Assembly (NCBI GenBank): GCA_963778895.1
Contig: CAVZVZ010000007.1
Span: 1 to 64,000 of the forward strand
Direction: 5' to 3'
From: CAVZVZ01 sp963778895
Lineage (GTDB): Bacteria > Actinomycetota > Acidimicrobiia > Acidimicrobiales > Acidimicrobilacustridaceae
DNA: 64,000 nucleotides
Both the position numbers and the translations under genes were made by a program. Below are positions 45,498 through 54,375 of this stretch, in pieces. The notes under the pieces were generated by a model. It worked only from the letters and a program-made list of their open reading frames with translations. It ran no database searches and was not told the DNA's origin. Position 1 is the stretch's first letter, and each line of letters starts with the position of its first letter.

Positions 45498-46007
45498 ATG
45501 AACGAGACGATTCAAGCATCAGGTTGGTGGCTCGCATCGGACGGGAACTGGTACCCGCCCGAGCAGCACGCCAGTGCGCAGGCAACCGCGGTCGCCGATG
45601 CGGCTCCGGTGCAGAAGGGCCTCAGCAAGGGGATGACCGTGCTCATCGGCCTCGCCGTGATCCTGATCCTCGCGGCCGGCGCGGTCGGTGGAACCCGGTT
45701 CCTCGTCGGTGGCAGCTCGGGGACGCACTGGTCGTCGGCCGCCAAGCAAAGCGTCGTGTCCGGTTGTGTCGACGACGGCAGCAGCCAGAAGTCGTGCAAG
45801 TGCTTCGCCGACGAGCTCGAGAAGTCCGGCGTCACCGAGTCGGAGTTGATGACGCTCGGGTCGCTCGGCGCCCCCGCCTTGATGATGACGCAGCCCGACC
45901 TCATGACGCAGGCTGTTCAGGCCGTCGGCAAGTGCGGCGTGTCGACCACGTCATCCAGCTCGTCGAACTCGTCCACCGCGTTCGGTTCATCCTCCTGGGA
46001 CAACTGA
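45498..46007 (+). CDS. Single-span membrane protein with WW-like N-terminal motif
   Basis: ATG 45498 follows GGGAGGGATCAGACC. The 169-residue protein starts with MNETIQASGWWLASDGNWYP-PEQ, a short motif found at the N-termini of many Acidimicrobiia and related actinobacterial membrane proteins. A transmembrane helix (MTVLIGLAVILILAAGAVGG) leads to an outer domain with four cysteines (VVSGCVDDGSSQKSCKCFAD … VGKCGVS) and a Ser-rich tail. The Cys/helix pattern resembles small secreted domains of unknown function. A strong hairpin follows the stop. Confidence 0.75.
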   Translation: MNETIQASGWWLASDGNWYPPEQHASAQATAVADAAPVQKGLSKGMTVLIGLAVILILAAGAVGGTRFLVGGSSGTHWSSAAKQSVVSGCVDDGSSQKSCKCFADELEKSGVTESELMTLGSLGAPALMMTQPDLMTQAVQAVGKCGVSTTSSSSSNSSTAFGSSSWDN

Positions 46008-46022
46008 GCGGGAACCCGGAGC

Positions 46023-46053
46023 AAGGGAGGCGCTCACATCGAGCGCCTCCCTT
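46023..46053. terminator. 13-bp perfect stem-loop terminator
   Basis: AAGGGAGGCGCTC and GAGCGCCTCCCTT pair around ACATC, followed by CTTC. It starts 15 nt after the stop of the WW-motif membrane protein. Confidence 0.85.
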
Positions 46054-46133
46054 CTTCGCGTTCCGCCTCTGCGGCGTTCGTTGGCGATGCTCGAACTAAC
46101 GTCGGGCCGAATTGCAGTGGCACAGGCGGTGAG

Positions 46134-48031
46134 GTGCACCGACGAGGATGGCAGCGAACACGGCGGTCACGGCACGCCTACGCTCCGCACGCGCCGGAAC
46201 CCGGATCATCGCGTGCTCTGCTCGTCGCGGTGATCATCACCGCGGGCGCCGCCATAGGCCTCAGCCACGATGTCTTCTCGGGTGTGCAGAACAACGTGGC
46301 CGATCGGTACGTCTTCCCCCGCGGCCATGTCGATGACTCGATCGTCGTGGTGGGTATCGACGCACATTCGCTGGCGGAGACCGGAGAGTCGTGGCCCTGG
46401 TCGCGCGCAACCCAGGCGGAGCTGGTGAGCAAGCTCCACGACGATGGCGCCCGGGTCATCGCTCTCGACCTGCTGTACGCCTCGGCGGAACCGGGCGACG
46501 ATGAGCTCGGCCGGGCTATGGCACAGGCCGGCAACGTGGTCGTCGCCGAGGCGGCCGACGTCCCGGGCTCCGCCGAACCGTCGAACCCAGCCGACGTCTA
46601 CGCGGCGGACGGCGCACTGGAGGCGACGTCGGCCGTACGTCCTGTCAAGGCGATCGGCGACGCCGCGGCGGAGGTCGGCCACGTGGCGATCACCCCGGAC
46701 GCGATCGACGGCGTGACGCGCCGGGTACCGCTCGTCGTCGAAGACCATCTGCATCTCGTGCCGGCGTTCTCGCTCGCCGTGCTGGCCGCCGCCACGAACA
46801 CCACCAACAGCGCCGTCTTACAAGCGCACGGCGGCGTGCAGTTGGGCTCGCTGGCGGTCCCGACCGATGACCACTACGGCCTCCGGGTGAGCTATGCCAA
46901 GGGGCTGCTCGGTGGTGTCGGAACAGATGGCCAGACGCCGCATACGGTGTCCGCCGTCGATGTCATGCAAGGTCGCGTCACCGACTTTCGCGACAAGGTC
47001 GTTTTCGTGGGCGCAATCGACCAGACCCTGGGCGACAACCACGCGATTCCCATGGGCCGACGCGGAGGTGTGCCCGGCGTCTTCGTTCACGCCAACGCCT
47101 ACAACACGATGGTCACGAAGGCCTACCTGGAGCCGGCGTCGACGACGGCGACGTTGATCACCATCTTCTTGCTCACCGTGATCGTGGGGCTCGCCGTACA
47201 GTTCCTGCCGATGTGGGCCGCGGCGTTGGCCAGCGTCTCGTGCCTGGCCGGCTACGCGTTGTTCTTTGTGCCTCGTGCGCAGGCCGGCACGATCTCGAAC
47301 CTCGTGTACCCGGTGCTGGCGATCATCCTGGTCGTCCCACTCTCGGGTGCCGTTCGCTACACGTTCATCGAACGGCGCCGGCGTCTGGTTGCGTCGCTCT
47401 TCTCGCAGTACGTACCCGACGCCGTCGCGGCCGACCTCGTGCACCGGGGGCTGGTCGAATCGGCCATCGCCGGCAATCGGATGGACGTGACCGTGCTGTT
47501 CTGCGACATACGGGGTTTCACCGCGCTGACGGCCCGAGTTGGTGCCGGCCAGATCCGGTCGATGCTCGATCGTTACTACGAGTATGTGTCCGACATCGTC
47601 CTCGCACACGGTGGCACGGTGGTGCAGTTCGTCGGTGACGAGGTGTTCGCCGTGTTCGGCGCACCTGTCGCGGATCCCGATCACGCCACGAATGCCATCG
47701 CGAGCGCGTGCTCGAGGTGCAGGAACGGTCGACGGAGCTCGATGCGCGGTTGCTGGCCGTGGGCGACCCGACGGTGCGGTTCGGCATCGGTGTGCACACG
47801 GGGGAGGTCGTGGCGGCCCACGTCGGCTCATCCCATAGACGGCAGTACACGGTTGTCGGCGATGCGGTGAACGTCGGCGCGCGGCTCTGCGCGCAAGCCG
47901 GCGCGGGGCATGTCGTCGTGTCCGACGCAACGTATCGGCAATGCGATCCGCAGCCCGACGTGCAGCCGATGGGCCCGCTCACGATGAAGGGCGTCCCCGA
48001 CGACTTCGTCGCGTGGATGGCCGAACGCTGA
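46134..48031 (+). CDS. CHASE2-domain class III adenylate/guanylate cyclase (one frameshift)
   Basis: The protein is ~630 residues from GTG 46134; an ATG at 46148 in another frame could be the true start if an early indel exists. A transmembrane helix (LLVAVIITAGAAIGLSH) precedes an extracytoplasmic CHASE2 sensor (DDSIVVVGIDAHSLAETGES / WPWSRATQAELVSKL … GRRGGVPGVFVHANAYNTMV). Three more helices (~46.15 + 1.0 kb) and the cyclase domain follow: VTVLFCDIRGFTALTA and FVGDEVFAVFGAPVADPDHA give the metal-binding Asp pair. The frame changes near 47705 and continues VLEVQERSTELDARLLAVGD … VVGDAVNVGARLCAQA to TGA 48029. It makes cAMP or cGMP in response to an external signal. Confidence 0.88.
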
Positions 48032-48032
48032 C

Positions 48033-49568
48033 CTAGGCGCTGCAGCCCCGACCACCGGCGGTCGACCGATTGGCGTAGGGATCAGGATCGCCGGCGTAGG
48101 CATTGCAGTAGATGTCGGCTGCGACCCAGGTGCCGTCGTTCTGCTGATGGGCCAGTACGAGGTAGGCGACCGGCGGGTCGAAGGGCAGAGTTACCTGCAC
48201 CACCGCGTATCCGAGCTGCCCGGCGAGCGCGGCCGGCAACGGGAGACCGACGGCGTAGGCGGGAGTGACGCTGTTCTGGCACCGGCAGATCGGGTCGGCC
48301 GAACCGGCTCCCTCGTTCCCGCCATTGAAGGCGAGGAAGGCCGCTTTCAGTTCCGGCGTGATGGGGCACGTCGAGTAGTCGCCACTGCAGGCGTTCTCGT
48401 AGTCGGGTGGAACCGGCTCGAGATAGAGCGCGCGGGCGACGTCGACGGGCTCGGAGAGCCCGGTTGTGGTTGCGTTGGTCGTCGATCCGGATCCCTCGAG
48501 GCGGCCGGTGATCGTCCAGCCGCAGTTCACCCCGGAGTCGCTGCCCGTCGCGGTGAACGTCTCGCCGCCATCGGTGCTGGTGCCTCTCACCTGCAGTGTC
48601 CAGATGGAGAACTGCGACGTTCCGGCGGGGATGTCGGTGGTGAAGCCACCCTGACCGTCGACCGTATACGTCGTGTTGATGGTGAACGTGTCGCCGTCGA
48701 TGGTGTACGTCACGTCGCGCGGATCGCCCTCGAGGTTGACGATCTCCACCTGGTCACCCTGGACGGTCATGTAGCTCCCGGACGGAATCGGGGCGGATCC
48801 GCCGTGGCAGTCGCCAGTGCCGGTGAGGGCGTAGCGGCCGTCGTTCAGGGGACCGGCTCCGGGTGTGGTTCCGGGTGGGTTGTCGGGGGCGTCGAGGGCG
48901 AGGTTTTGGGCGATCCAGGGGTCTTGTTCGAGTTGGGGGATGCCGGGGGTGTCGATTTTGGGTGGGGGGAGGTCTTTGATGAGGGTGATCTTCTGGCCGG
49001 CGGTGAGGGTGAGGGTGGTCCCGTCGGGCAGGGCGAGTTGCACGGTGCCTTCGACCACGGCGTAGGTGCAGGTGGTGCCGGCGGTGCAGTTGATGGCGAA
49101 TTGGGTGCCGCGCACGGTGGCCGAGGCCACGGGGGTGTCGACTTGGTAGAGGTCGCCTTGGTCGGCCAGGGGTTGGACGTGATGCCAGCTGTCGCCGTTG
49201 AGGAGTTGGGTGTGGGTGGCGGTGACGGCGTCTTGGTGGGTGAGCGCGGTGAGCACGAACTGGGCGTTGTTCTCGACGCGGGCCAACGAGCCGTCGGTGA
49301 AGCCGATCTCGGCGAACCCGTTGGGATCGGTGGACACCTCATCGCCTTGGTTCAAGCCTTGGCCGCTCGCACCCGGTGTCGGGTTCGCCCCGGCGGTTTG
49401 CACGGTCACGTCGGTCGACAACACCTGCAAGGTGGCCAACGAGTCCGACGGGCTACCGGCGACGGTCCCCGTCGCCGTCTCGCTACCGCTCCCACAACCT
49501 GCCGCCACGGCGGTGAGCACCACCACGACCATCACCGCGAACACCGAACGCCGCAACGATGCCCTCAT
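48033..49568 (-). CDS. FecR-domain lipoprotein
   Basis: ATG 49568 gives a lipoprotein signal (MRASLRRSVFAVMVVVVLTA-VAAGCGSG). Residues ~45-165 are a FecR domain (LNQGDEVSTDPNGFAEIGFT / DGSLARVENNAQFVL … DTPVASATVRGTQFAINCTA … VVEGTVQLALPDGTTLTLTA-GQ). A long, extracytoplasmic C-terminal region follows (YALTGTGDCHGGSAPIPSGS; PICRCQNSVTPAYAVGLPLP). There is no TonB receptor or sigma factor nearby, so this is not the iron-signalling type. Base composition changes abruptly inside the gene (48850-49345). It ends one base from the convergent cyclase stop. Confidence 0.82.
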   Translation of the reverse strand: MRASLRRSVFAVMVVVVLTAVAAGCGSGSETATGTVAGSPSDSLATLQVLSTDVTVQTAGANPTPGASGQGLNQGDEVSTDPNGFAEIGFTDGSLARVENNAQFVLTALTHQDAVTATHTQLLNGDSWHHVQPLADQGDLYQVDTPVASATVRGTQFAINCTAGTTCTYAVVEGTVQLALPDGTTLTLTAGQKITLIKDLPPPKIDTPGIPQLEQDPWIAQNLALDAPDNPPGTTPGAGPLNDGRYALTGTGDCHGGSAPIPSGSYMTVQGDQVEIVNLEGDPRDVTYTIDGDTFTINTTYTVDGQGGFTTDIPAGTSQFSIWTLQVRGTSTDGGETFTATGSDSGVNCGWTITGRLEGSGSTTNATTTGLSEPVDVARALYLEPVPPDYENACSGDYSTCPITPELKAAFLAFNGGNEGAGSADPICRCQNSVTPAYAVGLPLPAALAGQLGYAVVQVTLPFDPPVAYLVLAHQQNDGTWVAADIYCNAYAGDPDPYANRSTAGGRGCSA

Positions 49569-49754
49569 CGTGTTCTCCGTTCCCACTCGACACGACCATC
49601 CACCACCACAGACAATCAACGGTCTCCACCCCGCGTCTGTCACCCCCACAACAGACCCACTGTCCGCCGCACGCTAGCTCCGGCGGAGCAGCCTGATTCT
49701 CGGCCACATACGATCGGTGCTTCGGGCCGGTGGCCCGGGAAGGGAACGGGGAAT

Positions 49755-50831
49755 GTGACGTACCGAGTGATCCAGTGGGCGACTGGTGCCCAAGGGGTGG
49801 AGTCGATCCGGGCGATCATCGACCGGCCCGACCTCGAGCTCGTCGGCGGCTGGGTGCATTCGCCGGGCAAGGACGGGCGCTGACCTCGGGGTGCTCGCCG
49901 GGCGCGACTCGATCGGTGTGACCGCGACCCGCGACATCCAGACGCTGCTCGCGCTCGACGCCGACTGCGTCACCTACATGCCGCGCAACACCTCGCTCGA
50001 CGACGTGTGTGCCCTGCTGGCCAGCGGCAAGAACGTGGTGACCACCGCGTTCCTCTTCTACCCGAGGGCCCTTCCGCCCGCCGATCTTGAACGGGTGCTC
50101 GACGCGTGCGAGCGCGGCCGTTCGTCCATCCACGGCACCGGGCTGAACCCAGGCAATCTCAGCGGGGTGCTGCCGCTGGCGTTGTCCGGGCATGACCCGG
50201 AAGATCGAACGGATCACCTTGCAAGAGCGGGCCGACTGGTCGTTCTACGAGAGCACGAACATCACGTTCGACAACATGCGGTTCGGGCGGCCGCCCGAGG
50301 AGGTCAACGAAGCATCGAGCGACTTCCTCCGGTTCAACAGCGGCATCTTCAAGGAAGAGGTCCAGCTGATCGCCGATGCGCTCGGGGCTGGGATCGACGA
50401 GGTGACGACGGAGGTCGACCTCGTGCTCGCACGAGCGCGATCACGACATCTTCGGCACGATCCTCGCGGCGGGCACGGTCGGCGGCCAGCGATGGCATTG
50501 GCGAGGCCAGCGGCAGGGCCGCACCCTCGTCGAGATCGACGCACTCTGGACTGTCGGTGGCGAGTACCCGAACCATTGGCCGACGCCGGCTGACGGTTGG
50601 ACGCTCACGATCGAGGGCGAGCCGTCGCTGCAGACCCACGTGCTCAGCTTGGCCAGCTTCACTCGGAACGTGCCGATCACCGAGCACGTACGTGCGGCGA
50701 GCATCGCGACCGCCATGCAGGCCGTCAACACGGTCCCTGCCCTCTGCCAGGCGGACCCTGGTGTCCGCACGATGGCCGACCTGCCGCTGATACGTAGCGG
50801 CGTCGGCTTCGGATTCGCCCCGATCGCCTGA
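49755..50831 (+). CDS. DapB-N-like NAD(P)H-dependent amine dehydrogenase/'dihydrodipicolinate reductase' family (three frameshifts)
   Basis: Starting at GTG 49755, the N-terminus YRVIQWATGAQGVESIRAII is the Rossmann dinucleotide-binding pattern of this family. Coding continues through four frames: DLGVLAGRDSIGVTATRDIQ … RNTSLDDVCALLASGKNVVT, then RKIERITLQERADWSFYEST, then a C-terminal part (HVLSLASFTRNVPITEHVRA … LCQADPGVRTMADLPLIRSG) ending at TGA 50829-50831. Shifts fall near 49880, 50190 and 50435. The family is common in actinobacteria next to lipid or steroid genes; it is not the lysine-pathway DapB. Substrate unknown. Confidence 0.75.
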
Positions 50832-50856
50832 CGGGCAGTCGACCATAGGAGCAGCG

Positions 50857-51702
50857 ATGTCCAACGCCGATCAGATCCAAGAGCAACAACGTCAGACCTG
50901 GGACCGCTTCTCCGGTGGATGGGCGAAGTGGGATCACGTGGTCCTGGACATGCTCGACGCGGTCAAGGACGAGATGATTCGCTCGCTGGCGTTGCACGAG
51001 GACGGGCAGCACCTCGAGGTCGCGGCGGGCACGGGCGAGCCGGGCCTTTCGATCGCGGAGCGCATGCCTCGAGGGCGAGTGGTGCTCACCGACCTGTCGG
51101 CCGGAATGCTGGCGGCCGCGGGCGCGAACGCGAAGGCACGCGGGCTCGAGAACGTGGAGCTGCGCGAGTGCGGTGTTGGCGACCTGCCGTTTGCGGACGC
51201 GTTGTTCGACACGATCGGTTGCCGGTTCGGGTTGATGTTCTTCCCCGACATACCCGAGTCGGTCGCCGAGCTCCTCCGTGTGCTGCGCCCCGGGGGTCGC
51301 ATCTCGGTGGCTGTGTGGGCCGGGCCCGCGGGCAACCCATGGGCCACGATCCCAATGACTGCGATCGGCGCGGAGGTGGAGCTGCCGGCGCCGACACCGG
51401 ACGGCCCAGGGCTGTTTCGCTGCGCGGCTCCGGACGCGATCGGCCGCGTCTTCCGCGAGGCGGGTATGCGCGATGTCGTCGAATCGGACGTGCACTCTTC
51501 GTTCGATCTGCCGAGTGCCGAGGACTACTGGGCCTACGTCACTGAAGTCACTGCGCCCGTGGTTGCCGGTCTCGGGCTCGCCGACGAAGACGGCCGCGCA
51601 CGGATCGAAGCTGCGGTGCTCGAGGCAGTGAGTGCGTTGGAGGTCGACGGTCGGCCGCGCCTGCCGACCCACGCTCGATGCGTCGTCGGCACGAAGCCGT
51701 GA
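50857..51702 (+). CDS. Class I SAM-dependent methyltransferase (UbiE-like)
   Basis: ATG 50857 gives 281 residues. Motif I is HLEVAAGTGEPGLSIAERMP, motif II VVLTDLSAGMLAAAGANAKA, then VELRECGVGDLPFADALFDT, IGCRFGLMFFPDIPESVAEL and VLRPGGRISVAVWAGP. This is the methyltransf_11/UbiE small-molecule pattern, with a ~100-residue C-terminal region of uncertain role. It lies 25 nt after the DapB-N-like gene on the same strand, so the two are probably co-transcribed. It has no detectable relation, beyond fold, to the methyltransferase at 38936. Confidence 0.87.
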   Translation: MSNADQIQEQQRQTWDRFSGGWAKWDHVVLDMLDAVKDEMIRSLALHEDGQHLEVAAGTGEPGLSIAERMPRGRVVLTDLSAGMLAAAGANAKARGLENVELRECGVGDLPFADALFDTIGCRFGLMFFPDIPESVAELLRVLRPGGRISVAVWAGPAGNPWATIPMTAIGAEVELPAPTPDGPGLFRCAAPDAIGRVFREAGMRDVVESDVHSSFDLPSAEDYWAYVTEVTAPVVAGLGLADEDGRARIEAAVLEAVSALEVDGRPRLPTHARCVVGTKP

Positions 51703-51740
51703 GACGGAGCGGTGGCGGCCTGTAGAGTCTCCACGGAAGG

Positions 51741-52262
51741 ATGGTCGGTATGAGCCAACCGCGACGATTCGCTCGCATGGCAGCACCCTTGGCGATGGTT
51801 GCAGTCCTCATGCTCCTCGCGGCCTGCAACCCGCTGACCGGTACCCAGTGGAAGGGTTCGACCCTCTGGATGCGGTACACGGGAACCGCTCCGGGCTGGC
51901 TCGAGGTTCAGATCCGAGGTGTGCAGACAACGTCACCGGTGACTGTCCTCGTCACAGGGGCGCACACCGGCGCCGACCCGCTTCCGTGCGTCGTCGACGA
52001 TGGGCCGGCGCACAACGATCTCCTCACTCGATGCGACCCGATCGTCTTGTCGACGCAGGACGCTCGCGTGGGCTGGGACACCAACGTGTCGCTCGGGTAT
52101 CGCCGCTTCATCCAGTTCCCTGGTGGCACCTTCTTCGGCGTCGAGCTGCTCGTGAACGGCACTGCGCTGAGCGGCGACGCGACGGTGGACGTGAGGGTCG
52201 TCGACGACACGGGTCATCCATTGCCCGGCGACATCCTGACCAATCAGGTGCCGCCACCATGA
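51741..52262 (+). CDS. Putative lipoprotein of unknown function (173 aa)
   Basis: ATG 51741 (GGAAGG upstream; a second ATG at 51750) starts a lipoprotein signal (MSQPRRFARMAAPLAMVAVL-MLLAACNP, lipobox LAAC). The mature domain (WKGSTLWMRYTGTAPGWLEV / QIRGVQTTSPVTVLVTGAHT … VDVRVVDDTGHPLPGD) is beta-rich with two cysteines (DPLPCVVDD, LLTRCDP). No family recognised. Its stop overlaps the ATG of the next gene (ATGA). Confidence 0.7.
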   Translation: MVGMSQPRRFARMAAPLAMVAVLMLLAACNPLTGTQWKGSTLWMRYTGTAPGWLEVQIRGVQTTSPVTVLVTGAHTGADPLPCVVDDGPAHNDLLTRCDPIVLSTQDARVGWDTNVSLGYRRFIQFPGGTFFGVELLVNGTALSGDATVDVRVVDDTGHPLPGDILTNQVPPP

Positions 52263-52678
52263 AGCCCGTTGATACGCGAACGCGCATCGAGGTCTTGGAC
52301 CACAGGACCTGCATGAAGCTGCTCGCCGAGGACGTGGTCGGTCGCGTGGCAGTGATCGCCGGCGGCTCACCGATGATCTTCGTGGTCAACTACGCGCTCG
52401 ACGGGGGCGATGTCGTGTTTCGCAGCGACGCCGGCACGAAAGTCGACGTCGGTGTGCGAGCCCCGGCATGCATCGAGATCGATGGTCTCGATCGTGACGC
52501 TCGCACGGGTTGGAGCGTGGTCCTCGCCGGGCGGCTCGACGAGGTGACGCGCTACGACCACGCCACGTGGGAGCGGGTCACCCGACTCCCCGTCGAACCG
52601 TGGGCGGCAGGGGACAAGCCGCGGTGGATGCGGATCGTCGCCGAGACGGTGACCGGTCGCCGCGTCGGCCCGGGCTGA
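52259..52678 (+). CDS. Pyridoxamine 5'-phosphate oxidase-family (split beta-barrel) protein
   Basis: The 139-residue protein starts at ATG 52259, coupled to the lipoprotein gene. The pattern CMKLLAEDVVGRVAVIAGGS / PMIFVVNYALDGGDVVFRSD-AGTK … EIDGLDRDARTGWSVVLAGR-LDEV matches the pyridox_oxase_2 type of flavin/F420-binding split barrels. Such proteins bind FMN or F420 and act on unknown substrates. It is one barrel long, as usual. It is convergent with the PQQ-propeller gene, with a 16-nt gap. Confidence 0.87.
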   Translation: MKPVDTRTRIEVLDHRTCMKLLAEDVVGRVAVIAGGSPMIFVVNYALDGGDVVFRSDAGTKVDVGVRAPACIEIDGLDRDARTGWSVVLAGRLDEVTRYDHATWERVTRLPVEPWAAGDKPRWMRIVAETVTGRRVGPG

Positions 52679-52694
52679 CCGCCGGCGCAGTCAT

Positions 52695-54212
52695 TCAGAG
52701 CGAGTACGCGCTCAGATGGCCCGCGTTGTCCTCGATGAGAACCATCCCCTCGATCACGACGGGACTCTGCCAATGAATCGCCCCGATGGTCGAGTCGTGC
52801 CAAAGCTGCGATCCGCTCAAGGGGTCATAGCCACCGATGGTTGCTGATCCGGCTTCGTAGAGGACGCCGCGGGCGATGACGGGCGACGTTCCGTGCGTCG
52901 CAGTCGTCCATTGCACGACGAGGCTCGGGTTGCCCGCCCCATCGACCTGCAGTTTGAACGCCGAGGTCCCGTTGTTGTTGGCGACGAAGACCCACACGGA
53001 GTTGTCGGCGGGATTCGTCCACACCGCTGGCTGGGTAAGGACGGGACCGCCCTGAGGAACGCTGATGATGGCGCCGATCTCACCACCGGTCGCTCCGACG
53101 CCGTGACCGCCCATGGCGTCGAGATCGATCAGCCGAAGCTTGGCGTCCTTCCCGCTCATCACGCCGAGATCGGGATGGGTGTTCGAGCGCTTGGGAAGTA
53201 TCGCCGGCAGCGTGCTGCCGAGATCCTGATCGGCGTCGTCGAGGAACTGGAAGTTGGTCGGCGTATACGAGTCGACGGGATCGCCGTTCGAGTTGATCCC
53301 CGTGCCGTCGGGATGTAGCGCCAGCACCGTGTCGCCCCAGTGATGGCTCGCCGGGGCGAACGTCGCGTTCCCCGTCGAAATGAAGAGCCGGTCGTTGGCA
53401 GCGTCGTAGATCGTCCCGGCGCGCGCCCACACTCCTGATTGCACCTCGGAGCAGTCCGGGCTCGCGGGTGTGTGGACGAAATGCACGGTTCGGTCGGAGC
53501 AGAGTGTGTTGTAGACGTTCTGCGAACCGGTTGCGAGGTTCACGGCAACCAGGTGGCCCTGGTAGTCACCTTGATCGCCGGGATAACCGGCGGTGACCAT
53601 GTACAAGAAGGTGTTGCCCTGCGCGTCGGTGGCCGTGCTCAAGGCCGACGAGCCTTTCTCGTCGAAGCCCTTCGAGGTCACGAGCTCAGGCCAGTTGGCG
53701 TCGAGCGTCTCTGCGCCGTTCGTCACCGACAGCTTGTGGATCTTGCCGTCGAGGCCATAGGAGTAGACGAAATTCAGGCTGGGATCGACCGCGGGCGACG
53801 ATGTCGTGTAGCAGGTGGTCGTGCCGTTGTTGATCTTGCACGAGCCAGGCCCGAAGCTGCGGCTCCAGACGGTGGATCCGTTGGCGGCATCAATCGCGGT
53901 GATGTCGCCCATACGGCTCGTCGTGAAGATCAACGTGTGCTTGAGCGCGTCCGGGAGCGTCACGCCCAGCACCACGGCCGGGGCACCGTCGGCAAAGACC
54001 GGGAGGGTGGCCTGCCACACCCGATGCAGGCTGCCGACGTTGGCCGCGGTGATCGTCTGTTCGGCCGCAGCTCCGCCCGAATGGGCGGGGCTACCCCCGA
54101 ACTGCAACCAGTTGTACTGACATCCGGCGGCGACGATCGAGGTCACGAGCACTGCGGCAAACCATCGACCGACGTGACCAGCACCCCGGCGATGTGCTTT
54201 GGACAACGGCAT
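52695..54212 (-). CDS. PQQ-like beta-propeller lipoprotein
   Basis: ATG 54212 starts a lipoprotein signal (GRWFAAVLVTSIVAAGCQYN, Cys ~30). The 505-residue mature part is an eight-bladed PQQ-type propeller: repeated Trp-docking strands such as LHRVWQATLPVFADGAPAVV, MGDITAIDAANGSTVWSRSF, GHLVAVNLATGSQNVYNTLC and YDPLSGSQLWHDST. It lacks the Asp/Glu and Cys-Cys features of a quinoprotein dehydrogenase that I could identify. It is therefore more likely a scaffold or sugar/polymer-binding protein than an enzyme. It is divergent from the HtrA gene, with 163 bp between starts. Confidence 0.82.
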   Translation of the reverse strand: MPLSKAHRRGAGHVGRWFAAVLVTSIVAAGCQYNWLQFGGSPAHSGGAAAEQTITAANVGSLHRVWQATLPVFADGAPAVVLGVTLPDALKHTLIFTTSRMGDITAIDAANGSTVWSRSFGPGSCKINNGTTTCYTTSSPAVDPSLNFVYSYGLDGKIHKLSVTNGAETLDANWPELVTSKGFDEKGSSALSTATDAQGNTFLYMVTAGYPGDQGDYQGHLVAVNLATGSQNVYNTLCSDRTVHFVHTPASPDCSEVQSGVWARAGTIYDAANDRLFISTGNATFAPASHHWGDTVLALHPDGTGINSNGDPVDSYTPTNFQFLDDADQDLGSTLPAILPKRSNTHPDLGVMSGKDAKLRLIDLDAMGGHGVGATGGEIGAIISVPQGGPVLTQPAVWTNPADNSVWVFVANNNGTSAFKLQVDGAGNPSLVVQWTTATHGTSPVIARGVLYEAGSATIGGYDPLSGSQLWHDSTIGAIHWQSPVVIEGMVLIEDNAGHLSAYSL

Positions 54213-54375
54213 GAGGGCTCCAATCCTGTTGTAGGCAGGATGGGTGACGCGTGGCACGCGGTCAACCACTCGCTGCTGGGGCGCTTTCCAGTGGCTTTCG
54301 GTCCGAAGACGTTGACTGGCGCGGCTACGCCTTTCGCGTGGTCTGTACTGCACTGGAAGAACGAGGTTTCGGCTG

